In this document: one piece after another, positions 32,934 to 40,403 of the stretch
How positions within the stretch are numbered: the first letter of the stretch is position 1
Layout of the letters: every line of letters begins with the position of its first letter
NCBI GenBank assembly: GCA_035510715.1
Contig: DATKGQ010000029.1
Location: 1-59,155, forward strand
Origin: DATKGQ01 sp035510715
GTDB lineage: Bacteria > Patescibacteriota > Saccharimonadia > Saccharimonadales > UBA4665
Reading direction: 5' to 3'
DNA: 59,155 nucleotides
Translations under genes and position numbers: made by a program
Notes under the pieces: model-generated
The model's input: only the letters and a program-made list of their open reading frames with translations
Told to the model about the DNA's origin: nothing
Databases searched by the model: none

Positions 32934-34061
32934 TTACTTAATGTAATCATGCAATTTTCTGGCATCTTTGTGTTTTCTGAGTTTGGCCAGGGCTTTAGCT
33001 TCTATCTGACGGATCCGCTCTCTGGTTACGCTGAATTCTTGGCCGACTTCTTCCAAGGTGTGTTGTTTGCCGTCCTCTAAACCGAAGCGTAATTTTAATA
33101 TTTTTTGTTCACGTTCCGTCAGGGCCGATAATATTCCCTTGACTTGCTCCTTAAGCAACTGGTTATTGGCAGATTCCTCTGGGCGGATAGTCTCTTCGTC
33201 TTCAATAAAATCGGCCAGGACTGATTCTTCTTCATCGTCACGAATGTTGGCGTCAAGACTGGAGATATCCTGTTTAATCTTCATGATGTGTTCCACTTTA
33301 TCAACATCGATCTCCATGGCTTGGGCGATTTCTTCGTTGGTCGGTTCCCGGTTCAGCTCCTGGGTAAGACGGCGTTGCATGCGCAATAATTTATTAATTG
33401 TCTCGACCATATGGACAGGGATACGGATTGTCCGGGCCTGATCGGCAATAGCCCGGGTAATTGCCTGGCGGATCCACCAGGTCGCATAAGTAGAAAACTT
33501 AAAGCCTTTGTCGGGATCGAATTTTTCAACTGCGCGCAGTAGTCCGGTGTTGCCTTCTTGAATGAGGTCCAGTAGGTCTAGGCCGCGGCCGACGTAACGT
33601 TTGGCAATTGAGACTACCAATCGCAAGTTGGCAACCGCCATTTTATCTTTAGCCTCTTTATCGCCGGCCACCACCTGTTGCGCAAGTGCCAGTTCTTCTT
33701 CGGACGATAACAGCGGGATCTGACCGATTTCTCTTAAAAATAGCCGGACCGAGTCATCGGCGATATCGTCAAGGTAGGTATGGTCATCAATAATTACTTC
33801 TTCAGTTTCTTCAGCTGGCCATTCATCGCTGAATTCTTCAACGCTGGGCTCATTAGCTACTATATCGACGTTAATATCCGCCAATTCGGTATATAAACTA
33901 TCCAGCAACTCGACATTTTCCGGTTTATCGGGGATTGCATTTAAGATTTCGCGTTGATCGATCTGCCCTTCTAGCTTGGCTTTCTCGATTAACTTTTCTT
34001 TAACTAGCTCAAGTTTACTATGAGCCCGGTTGTCGTCATTCAATTTAGCAGTATCCGCCAT
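32934..34061 (-). CDS. rpoD: primary sigma factor (sigma-70 family, RpoD)
   Basis: The 375-residue factor has an acidic N-terminal part (about 1-90), region 1.2 (DDSVRLFLREIGQIPLLS), region 2 with DLIQEGNTGLLRAVEKF and FSTYATWWIRQAI, region 3 and region 4 with TLEEVGQEFSVTRERIRQIE. It directs transcription from the -35/-10 promoters described in this window. It follows dnaG by 5 bases, the classic order of the macromolecular synthesis operon, but rpsU is not upstream. Confidence 0.97.
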   Translation of the reverse strand: MADTAKLNDDNRAHSKLELVKEKLIEKAKLEGQIDQREILNAIPDKPENVELLDSLYTELADINVDIVANEPSVEEFSDEWPAEETEEVIIDDHTYLDDIADDSVRLFLREIGQIPLLSSEEELALAQQVVAGDKEAKDKMAVANLRLVVSIAKRYVGRGLDLLDLIQEGNTGLLRAVEKFDPDKGFKFSTYATWWIRQAITRAIADQARTIRIPVHMVETINKLLRMQRRLTQELNREPTNEEIAQAMEIDVDKVEHIMKIKQDISSLDANIRDDEEESVLADFIEDEETIRPEESANNQLLKEQVKGILSALTEREQKILKLRFGLEDGKQHTLEEVGQEFSVTRERIRQIEAKALAKLRKHKDARKLHDYIK

Positions 34062-34066
34062 ATTTG

Positions 34067-35830
34067 CTAAACCTCTCTTACTTTTTTTAATAATATGTCT
34101 AACTTTCTTGCTTGTTCTAATAATGTTGCCGTTATAGCTTCATCAGCTGTTTGCAACTGATATGCTAATTGATGCTTTTTCGTTTTTACATAATATTCGA
34201 CCAGTCGGACCTGTAACCGCGCAGCTTCGTATCGAAGTTCCAGCATGTCTAGGTTTAAATATATGGTTTCATACTGTAACATTAAGATTTTAACATAATC
34301 GGCTATCTGTTGCAACACCGGGGGAGTGAGTGGCTGCCCAGTAAAATCTGGATTGGATTTTAAAAAATTAAAGGCTGTCCGGGCTGGAGTGCCGGGTAGC
34401 ATTGCTGGTGTAACAACCGAAAGATAGTCGCGTAATTTCGGCTGCATTAGCATGAGCGCTAGGAAGTGATCTTGGATTTTTATTAGTTCAACATCTGTCT
34501 TATCGATTGCTTCTGAAGGAAGCGAATGCCGGGATTTAAGGCGCGTTGAAGGAGTTGGTTCCAACCTGGATAACAGCGCGTCGCGGCTGACACCGATCAT
34601 TGTTGAAATTTGACCGACATAGTGTTCCTGCTCAACCTGGTCTCCCAGCCCCCGCACAACGTTCATGATAATATTGCTGAATTGGCGTTTACCGACAGCC
34701 GTGCTTAAGTCCAGTGACTGCTGGTAGCGCTTAATCAGCCAGTCAAGCGCATAAGTCGGTTGTTCAATAGTCTTCTGCCAAGCAGACGGATCCTTTTTGA
34801 CTAGCTCATCCGGATCTTTGCCGCTTGGAAGGGTAATCATGCTGAGATTCACGCCGACCTTGCTGGCGATCGGTATCACCCGTTCGGTTGCCGCAACGCC
34901 GGCTTTGTCAGCATCAAAGCATAATCTGATGTCTTCAGTAAAGTGGACAAGCCCTTTCAGGTGTTGTTCCGTTAAAGCCGTACCGGCAACCGCAACAGTC
35001 TGACGGACACCAGCTTGGTGGCTGGCAATTACGTCCATGTTGCCCTCAACCACCACGGCATAATGAGACAACCGGATAGCCTCTTTAGCGCGGTGCAAAC
35101 CAAAAACATGCCGGCTTTTATCATAAACAATCGTCCGGGGCGTATTAATGTACTTAGGCAAATTCTTATCGTCAATGAGAATACGGGCTGTAAAACCAAT
35201 TATCCGCCCCTGAGGATCGGCCAACGGTATCATCAACCGGCCGCGGAACATGTCATTGATCCGGCCCGGCCGGCCGACACTGACTCCGGCCGCCCTCATT
35301 TCGTCATCAGTAAACTTTCTGGAACGGAGAAATTCCGTTAAGGCATCGCCCTTTACCGGCGCATAACCGAACTGCCATTCCAAGGCTGTCTCTTTAGAAT
35401 AAAGGCGTTGTTTTAATACGTACTCCAGGGCGATCTTATTCTTGCTAAATTGGACTTGATAGAATTTGGCCGCTAATTCCAGTAACTCGTAAATTCTTTG
35501 TTTCTGCTTACCGCGGTCCGGAAACCGTGATGAAGTCTGATATTGGTCAAGATCTATCCCGGCTTTGCGGGCTAATAGCTCCAATGCGCCGCGAAAATCC
35601 AAACCCTCCATTTCCATCACAAAACTAAACATGTTGCCACCCTTACCGGAGCTGAAGTCATGCCAGATTTGTTTTTCCGGACTTGCCATAAAGCTGGGTG
35701 TTTTTTCGTTCGTAAACGGACTCAAACCGCGCCAATTCCGGCCCGATCGTTTTAACTGGACATACTCGCCGACAACATCTTCTATGCTGAGACGGGCCTT
35801 AACATCCTCAACGGCATCCATGGTTTTCAT
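34067..35830 (-). CDS. dnaG: DNA primase with a degenerate zinc-binding domain
   Basis: A 587-residue primase. The N-terminal CHC2 domain keeps its fold pattern (NWRGLSPFTNEKTPSF, then IWHDFSSGKGGNMFSFV), but all four zinc ligands are replaced: Ser37, Thr40, Asp58 and Ser61 stand where Cys, His, Cys, Cys are expected. The Toprim catalytic core is intact (VVEGNMDVIASHQAG, then RLCFDADKAGV). A C-terminal helical region for helicase contact follows. RNA primer synthesis should still work, with the N-domain folding without metal. A TATATT box ends 9 bases before the ATG. dnaG heads the dnaG-rpoD unit. Confidence 0.95.
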   Translation of the reverse strand: MKTMDAVEDVKARLSIEDVVGEYVQLKRSGRNWRGLSPFTNEKTPSFMASPEKQIWHDFSSGKGGNMFSFVMEMEGLDFRGALELLARKAGIDLDQYQTSSRFPDRGKQKQRIYELLELAAKFYQVQFSKNKIALEYVLKQRLYSKETALEWQFGYAPVKGDALTEFLRSRKFTDDEMRAAGVSVGRPGRINDMFRGRLMIPLADPQGRIIGFTARILIDDKNLPKYINTPRTIVYDKSRHVFGLHRAKEAIRLSHYAVVVEGNMDVIASHQAGVRQTVAVAGTALTEQHLKGLVHFTEDIRLCFDADKAGVAATERVIPIASKVGVNLSMITLPSGKDPDELVKKDPSAWQKTIEQPTYALDWLIKRYQQSLDLSTAVGKRQFSNIIMNVVRGLGDQVEQEHYVGQISTMIGVSRDALLSRLEPTPSTRLKSRHSLPSEAIDKTDVELIKIQDHFLALMLMQPKLRDYLSVVTPAMLPGTPARTAFNFLKSNPDFTGQPLTPPVLQQIADYVKILMLQYETIYLNLDMLELRYEAARLQVRLVEYYVKTKKHQLAYQLQTADEAITATLLEQARKLDILLKKVREV

Positions 35831-35894
35831 TGTACGCTAAATATACCCTGAATCATGAAACCGCTAACGCTCCAGAAGCTTTACTTTAATAGTT

Positions 35895-36212
35895 TTATGA
35901 TGTGACAAGTTGATAGCTGTGCCTGATAAGATCCTGGACTTCTTCCCAGCTCAACTGTCCGGTTAAGACGATTGTATTCCAGTATTTTTTGTTCAGATGA
36001 TAACCGGACATGACGCTTTCATAGCGCTCACGGAGTACTTCAGATAGTTGAGGATCGCATTTCAAACTCAATCTGAGCGGCTGGCTGCCTTCTTGGATTA
36101 AAGCGAACATTTTGTCTTTTACCTTATAGACGGCAACTTCCTCGCCGAACGGATAATCCAACTTAGCATTAGGCATACTTAATAGATATGTTTCAACTGT
36201 TTGATGATCCAT
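35895..36212 (-). CDS. MmcQ/YjbR-family DNA-binding-like protein
   Basis: The 105-residue product from the ATG at 36212 matches the YjbR fold: a YPFGEEVAVYKV segment, KMFALI, LRLSLKCDP, then SGYHLNKKYWNTIVL and a final helix. These small proteins are widespread and of uncertain function. A frame from TTG at 36224 is four codons longer, but ATG is preferred. It overlaps the end of orn by 20 bases, so the two are probably coupled. Confidence 0.85.
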   Translation of the reverse strand: MDHQTVETYLLSMPNAKLDYPFGEEVAVYKVKDKMFALIQEGSQPLRLSLKCDPQLSEVLRERYESVMSGYHLNKKYWNTIVLTGQLSWEEVQDLIRHSYQLVTS

Positions 36213-36759
36213 TGCGTAGAACAACCAAATAATATTTCAGCTCGGCAATCGAAGCCTCAATGTCGGCGGTTGCGCGATGAGTTTCTTTTTTCTCAAAATT
36301 CACATCGTACTTACCCTGCATCAGAACTTTAAAACTACTGACATCAAGCATCCGATAATGCAGCAGAGACTCAACTTCCGGCCACCAGCGCCTGATGAAC
36401 ATCCTGTCAAAATGGATCGAGTTACCCGCTAGGACTGCCGGTTCAGAACCGAAATGCTCGCCAATTAGCGCGACCAGCTCGCGTTCGACTTCCTTCTCGG
36501 GACGGCCTTGTTGACGGACGCGTTCGGTAAGACCGCTGGCTTTGTGTTGCTGTGCCGGCCAGTCAGTCATATTCGCCAGGGCATCATCGCTCTGGTGAAT
36601 TACTGCTTCATAATCGGCCAGTTTTAAGAAATTAAAATCGGTTATTATGACGCTAACTTCCAAAATTACATCCTTGGCCAGATCAAGTCCGGTCATCTCC
36701 AAATCAACCCAAAGTAACTTGGTGGGCGGTAGATTTTTATCGATTTGTCCCTTTGTCAT
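36193..36759 (-). CDS. orn: oligoribonuclease
   Basis: A DEDDh 3'-5' exonuclease that degrades the short RNAs left by PNPase and other nucleases. Motifs are WVDLEMTGLD (Asp, Glu), GNSIHFDRMFI (Asp) and HRATADIEASI (His, Asp). The frame opens at 36777, but a TGAGG site lies 8 bases before the ATG at 36759, so the start is placed there (188 residues). The gene ends in TGA, one of the proofs that TGA is a stop in this genome. Its presence fits with the DHH protein at 24228 having lost NrnA-type activity. Confidence 0.93.
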   Translation of the reverse strand: MTKGQIDKNLPPTKLLWVDLEMTGLDLAKDVILEVSVIITDFNFLKLADYEAVIHQSDDALANMTDWPAQQHKASGLTERVRQQGRPEKEVERELVALIGEHFGSEPAVLAGNSIHFDRMFIRRWWPEVESLLHYRMLDVSSFKVLMQGKYDVNFEKKETHRATADIEASIAELKYYLVVLRNGSSNS

Positions 36760-36859
36760 AGCAATAACCTCATTCATGTTTTGCCGATTAGGCGTTTATA
36801 ACAACCTAATTATATGCATTACGGCGCTGAAGTAAAAAGCATGTTACTTATTCGGCCGG

Positions 36860-37468
36860 TTAAAAGCCGACATTCTGGCGGATAATAATTACTTGGACCC
36901 GGCCGGGGTTTTCGCGGAATAGTATTAGCAACTTATTAAGTGAAGTACCTACTCCGTAGGCTTTTTGGGCCCGTTTATCTTCAAGCGGTACGGTATGCTG
37001 TTTAATCCGTTCAAGACCGTCATTTATATCGGTGACAAGTTTTTGCGCACCGATTACGAATATCACGTGGCTGGCGCCATAGACTTCATTTGGTATTTGG
37101 CTGCCAGTTGCTGAAGCAATCATTAAGTACCCGTCTTTAGTTACGGCGTGAACGCTGCCCACAGCATAGTCAGCTGCCGAACCGATACGCCGCATTTCAA
37201 CGGCTTTATCGGGCTTACCATAGAGTGACTTAAATTTGGCCCGGACTGACACGAAGGGTGCTTCGTTTAATGTCTCGTCTAAACCGGCTGCCTGAAGAGT
37301 GACTGACGGAGCAGTGAAAACTTCGGCATTGTCCGGAATTATTTCGAGTACGGCTTTTTTAGCAGCCTCTAAATCTTCAACTACCTGAGCTTCAAAGTTA
37401 TTAGCCTTCAATGCTTCAAGCGTAGTTGTTATCGTTGCCTCATCGGCAACTTCGTTGTATTTTGTCAT
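36860..37468 (-). CDS. LUD-domain protein (LutC-like)
   Basis: The 202-residue protein matches the LUD domain seen in LutC/YkgG: an N-terminal helical part, VFTAPSVTLQAAGL, then a GSVHAVTKDGYLMIASATGSQ segment and HVIFVIGAQKLVTDI. LutC works with LutA and LutB in lactate oxidation, but no such genes are here, so the role of this single protein is open. Its promoter lies inside the inverted repeat shared with the divergent HxlR regulator, which suggests it is induced by the signal sensed by HxlR. An AAGGAG site precedes the ATG. Confidence 0.85.
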   Translation of the reverse strand: MTKYNEVADEATITTTLEALKANNFEAQVVEDLEAAKKAVLEIIPDNAEVFTAPSVTLQAAGLDETLNEAPFVSVRAKFKSLYGKPDKAVEMRRIGSAADYAVGSVHAVTKDGYLMIASATGSQIPNEVYGASHVIFVIGAQKLVTDINDGLERIKQHTVPLEDKRAQKAYGVGTSLNKLLILFRENPGRVQVIIIRQNVGF

Positions 37469-37508
37469 ATATTTTCTCCTTAAAATGTTTAATATCTGGT
37501 ATACTATT

Positions 37509-37550
37509 TATAGTAACTACCAGTATAGGCTAGTTACTATACTTTGTAAA
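37509..37550 (-). promoter_or_regulatory. LUD gene promoter inside an 11-bp inverted repeat (HxlR operator candidate)
   Basis: On the minus strand TTTACA (37545-37550) and TATACT (37522-37527) are 17 bases apart. TATAGTAACTA (37509-37519) and TAGTTACTATA (37531-37541) are perfect 11-bp arms with an 11-base spacer, and the -10 box lies in that spacer. A TATACT box for hxlR itself overlaps the right arm at 37538-37543, ending 9 bases before its ATG. One dimer bound here would block both promoters. Confidence 0.75.
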
Positions 37551-37552
37551 GT

Positions 37553-37888
37553 ATGAAAATAATTTCTAAAACCCTATCAATTGAACCAAAAGCCGGCTGT
37601 GTCGCTTGCGCGATGGGAATTATCGGCAGTAAGTGGACGGCGCTTATTTTGCGCGACCTAGTCCGAGCTCCCCGCTGCTTTAGCGAATTAGAGCGCTCGA
37701 TTAAGGGTATAAACCCCAGGACTTTATCGCAACGGCTTGATTGTCTGGAACAACAGGCAATTATTCTCCGACAACCGGATACCCTGAATAAGCCACACGT
37801 GGCTTATTCGCTTACCAAAAAAGGCACCGATTTAATACCGATTCTTGAACAAATGGCAATTTGGGGTACTAAATATCTTTCACGTTAA
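37553..37888 (+). CDS. HxlR-family winged-helix transcriptional regulator
   Basis: A 111-residue regulator of the HxlR/DUF24 group: MGIIGSKWTALILRDL, CFSELERSIKGINPRTLSQR (recognition helix) and LEQQAIILRQ wing. Two cysteines near the N-terminus (Cys16 and Cys19, GCVACAM) are at about the place of the redox-sensing Cys in YodB/HypR-type members, so it may sense oxidants or reactive aldehydes. It is divergent from the LUD gene with a shared operator-like repeat, and msrB, an oxidative repair gene, is next door. Autorepression is likely. Confidence 0.88.
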   Translation: MKIISKTLSIEPKAGCVACAMGIIGSKWTALILRDLVRAPRCFSELERSIKGINPRTLSQRLDCLEQQAIILRQPDTLNKPHVAYSLTKKGTDLIPILEQMAIWGTKYLSR

Positions 37889-37944
37889 ATCCGTAAAGCT
37901 AAGTAAGTCAATTCTGATAGAAAGATTTGCCAGGCGCGCAATAT

Positions 37945-38319
37945 CTATAATATTTCTTCCTTGTCAGCTTTGAAATCAAGCGCCGCCGAGTTGATGCAAT
38001 ATCGAATGCCGGTCGGCTGATCGGGAGCATCATCAAAGACATGTCCAAGATGGTTTCCGCAGTGCCGGCAGACTACTTCCGCCCAGTTTATTCTGTCTAA
38101 AGTTTCTGGCATTAATTTAACCGCGTCTTGGGTAATAACATCGTAGAAACTAGGCCATCCGGTTTTTGAATCAAACTTTTTTTCAGAACCGAATAAGGCT
38201 TGCCCGCAAGCACTGCAGACATAGAGACCCTTGGCTTTGTTGTATAGCAGTTTACCGGTAAACGGCGGCTCAGTTTTATACTGCCGATAACCTGTATTCA
38301 GTTTAAGTTTTGATACCAT
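37945..38319 (-). CDS. msrB: peptide-methionine (R)-S-oxide reductase MsrB
   Basis: A 124-residue MsrB that repairs oxidised methionine. It has the zinc cysteines CSAC (35, 38) and CRHC (84, 87), the KFDSKTGWPSF segment, GHVFDD and the catalytic RYCINSAAL (Cys108). A TGTTTAAAT box ends 7 bases before the ATG, so the message may be leaderless. It faces the end of the HxlR gene. Confidence 0.96.
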   Translation of the reverse strand: MVSKLKLNTGYRQYKTEPPFTGKLLYNKAKGLYVCSACGQALFGSEKKFDSKTGWPSFYDVITQDAVKLMPETLDRINWAEVVCRHCGNHLGHVFDDAPDQPTGIRYCINSAALDFKADKEEIL

Positions 38320-38365
38320 CGGTTCTATTTAAACAGCGACTAACTATTAATCACAGTTAAAATAC

Positions 38366-40060
38366 TTACATCTTATCGATTACCGGAATACCCAGTAGCT
38401 CGAGTCCGGTTTTCAGGGTCCTCGCATAACAACGGACCAATTGAACACGAATTGCTTCACGATCATTCCCGATTACCCGGTTACCCTCGTAGAATTGATT
38501 AAAGGTTTGAGCTAGTTCGTACAAATAAGTACAAACGTGGTGCGGCAAAAGTTCATTAACCGCTCTCCCCTGCACTTCCTGAAATTCGCCAATTTTTAGT
38601 AGTAATTTCCGCTCATCTGCTTGCAAATTATCAGCCGGCAAAGTATCGGATTCGGTTTTTGATAACATACTGGCGGCTCTGACATAAGCGTATTGTAAAT
38701 ACGGTCCGCTATTGCCTTCTAAGCTGACTGACTCAGCCGGATCAAAAATTATATCTCCACCAAGACGTTGTTTTAAGAAAGCATACTTAACCGCTCCCAG
38801 CACTACCCGGTCATCTTTTTTGCCGTTTAGCGCTGTATTTGCCTCATTCACACTATCAAGCACTTCAGTGGCCCGGATTATGTTGCCAAGCCGGCTGCCC
38901 ATTTTTACATTGCCTTGGAGTCTAATTGAGCCGTGTGTTATATGCTGACTGGCCTTAGCTAGTTCCGGGGCAAATTGTTCAATCGCTTTCAGGACTACGG
39001 CCATGTATTGAGCTTGCTCATTGGCTGTGATAACTATCGAACGATTAAAATGGTAATCCTGCCATTTTTCGATCAGTAAACCGATATCCTTTGTTTCGTA
39101 CGTAGGTAATCCCTGGCTGGTTATAAACACCCTGGTGTGCAAGCCATGATCTTCACCGTTAAAGACAACTGCCCCGTCAGATTCTTTAAAGACATCGCCA
39201 ATATGCTCGCGAACTGTTTTTAGGCCTAATTCAATTGTCCCGCTTTCTGGATAGTATTTTTCAAAATGGCTGCCGATACGTTCATAAAACTTGTCAAAAT
39301 AACCATAACTCCAGCCGCGGCATGTCCAGTAAATCTGCGCTAAAGACGAGTTGTGATCATTAACTTCAAAGATTTTGTAAATTTTCTGATTAAAATCATT
39401 AATTGAGTCCTTCGCCTTGTTTTGATCATCAACGTAAGCAGCATTGCCCTTAATGTAGTAACCGGACAGCCAATTAGATTTTTCTTCCAACGGCTTGTCA
39501 GCTAAAGATTGGACTTTTTGCCAGGCAATATCGCTATCAAGTTTTCCGTCACTTTCGTAAAACAATATTGCCCAGATTGTTTTCGCGACATGCAAACCGA
39601 CATCACCACTAAAATTAACGCGGTGAACCGCAGCACCGGTGGAGTCTAGCAGATTAGCCACTGCGTCACCGACAACACTTGTATATAAATGTCCGGCATG
39701 TAGAATCTTGAACGGATTGGGGTCGGAATACTCTATGACAATCTTTTGGCCAGAGGCTGTCCGGGCAAACTCGGCTTTGGCCTGATCCCATAAAGCTGAA
39801 TCCTTAAGCTTGATATTTATAAACCCCGGGCCGGCAATTGTAATATTGTTACAATACTCAGCTAGAGTCTCAGTCAGTTTTAGCTGTAATTGATCGGCAA
39901 TTTCCCGGGGGGTTTTTTCTAGCTGGGGCGCTATTTGGAGCGCTACATTGGTAGCATAATCACCAAAATTCTCATCCGGTCTGGTTAGTTTCGTACTGGT
40001 ATCGATTGAGAATAAATCCCGTGCAGCAGCCGCGATTAGTTTCTCAAGCCGCTCTTTCAT
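38366..40060 (-). CDS. argS: arginyl-tRNA synthetase
   Basis: A class I synthetase of 564 residues. The HIGH motif reads HAGHL within NPFKILHAGHLYTS, preceded by the ArgS N-terminal additive domain (FGDYATNVALQIA). The C-terminal DALR anticodon-binding domain is present (LQYAYVRAASML onward). A canonical KMSKS is replaced by a MGSRLGN-type loop, as in many ArgS. A TGT TATACT extended -10 box (40068-40073) ends 7 bases before the ATG, predicting a leaderless transcript. Confidence 0.96.
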   Translation of the reverse strand: MKERLEKLIAAAARDLFSIDTSTKLTRPDENFGDYATNVALQIAPQLEKTPREIADQLQLKLTETLAEYCNNITIAGPGFINIKLKDSALWDQAKAEFARTASGQKIVIEYSDPNPFKILHAGHLYTSVVGDAVANLLDSTGAAVHRVNFSGDVGLHVAKTIWAILFYESDGKLDSDIAWQKVQSLADKPLEEKSNWLSGYYIKGNAAYVDDQNKAKDSINDFNQKIYKIFEVNDHNSSLAQIYWTCRGWSYGYFDKFYERIGSHFEKYYPESGTIELGLKTVREHIGDVFKESDGAVVFNGEDHGLHTRVFITSQGLPTYETKDIGLLIEKWQDYHFNRSIVITANEQAQYMAVVLKAIEQFAPELAKASQHITHGSIRLQGNVKMGSRLGNIIRATEVLDSVNEANTALNGKKDDRVVLGAVKYAFLKQRLGGDIIFDPAESVSLEGNSGPYLQYAYVRAASMLSKTESDTLPADNLQADERKLLLKIGEFQEVQGRAVNELLPHHVCTYLYELAQTFNQFYEGNRVIGNDREAIRVQLVRCYARTLKTGLELLGIPVIDKM

Positions 40061-40157
40061 ATGACCGAGTATAACAGATAACTTCTAGCCCGTTCCAATA
40101 ATTGGGAGATGGTAAATGATTTATTAGCCGTCATCGCTTAAGCAAAATAATTTGTGG

Positions 40158-40163
40158 TAACAT
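40158..40163 (+). promoter_or_regulatory. extended -10 box before the DUF5652 gene
   Basis: TGG TAACAT (40155-40163) ends 6 bases before the ATG at 40170, without a ribosome binding site between them, so a leaderless message is predicted. Confidence 0.45.
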
Positions 40164-40169
40164 GGCAAT

Positions 40170-40394
40170 ATGAATTACACCGTTAACGGTCACCAATATG
40201 TTATATCGCATAATATGTTTGAACTCATATTGCTGCTTGCCGTGTGGGAATTAGTATGGAAAGGTTTTGCGCTGTGGCGAGCTGGCAGAAATAATCAATC
40301 AACTTGGTTTATTGTCATGCTCATATTAAACACCGCTGGTATTCTCGAAATACTGTATCTTTTCGTATTCGGTAAACGCACTTCCAAAGACTAG
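40170..40394 (+). CDS. DUF5652-family small membrane protein
   Basis: A 74-residue protein with two hydrophobic segments and the pattern WELVWKGFALWRAGRN followed by WFIVMLILNTAGILEILYL, typical of DUF5652, a family mostly found in CPR bacteria. The function is unknown. It is convergent with the Mg2+ ATPase gene, with 9 bases between the stops. Confidence 0.8.
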   Translation: MNYTVNGHQYVISHNMFELILLLAVWELVWKGFALWRAGRNNQSTWFIVMLILNTAGILEILYLFVFGKRTSKD

Positions 40395-40403
40395 TAACTG
40401 AGT

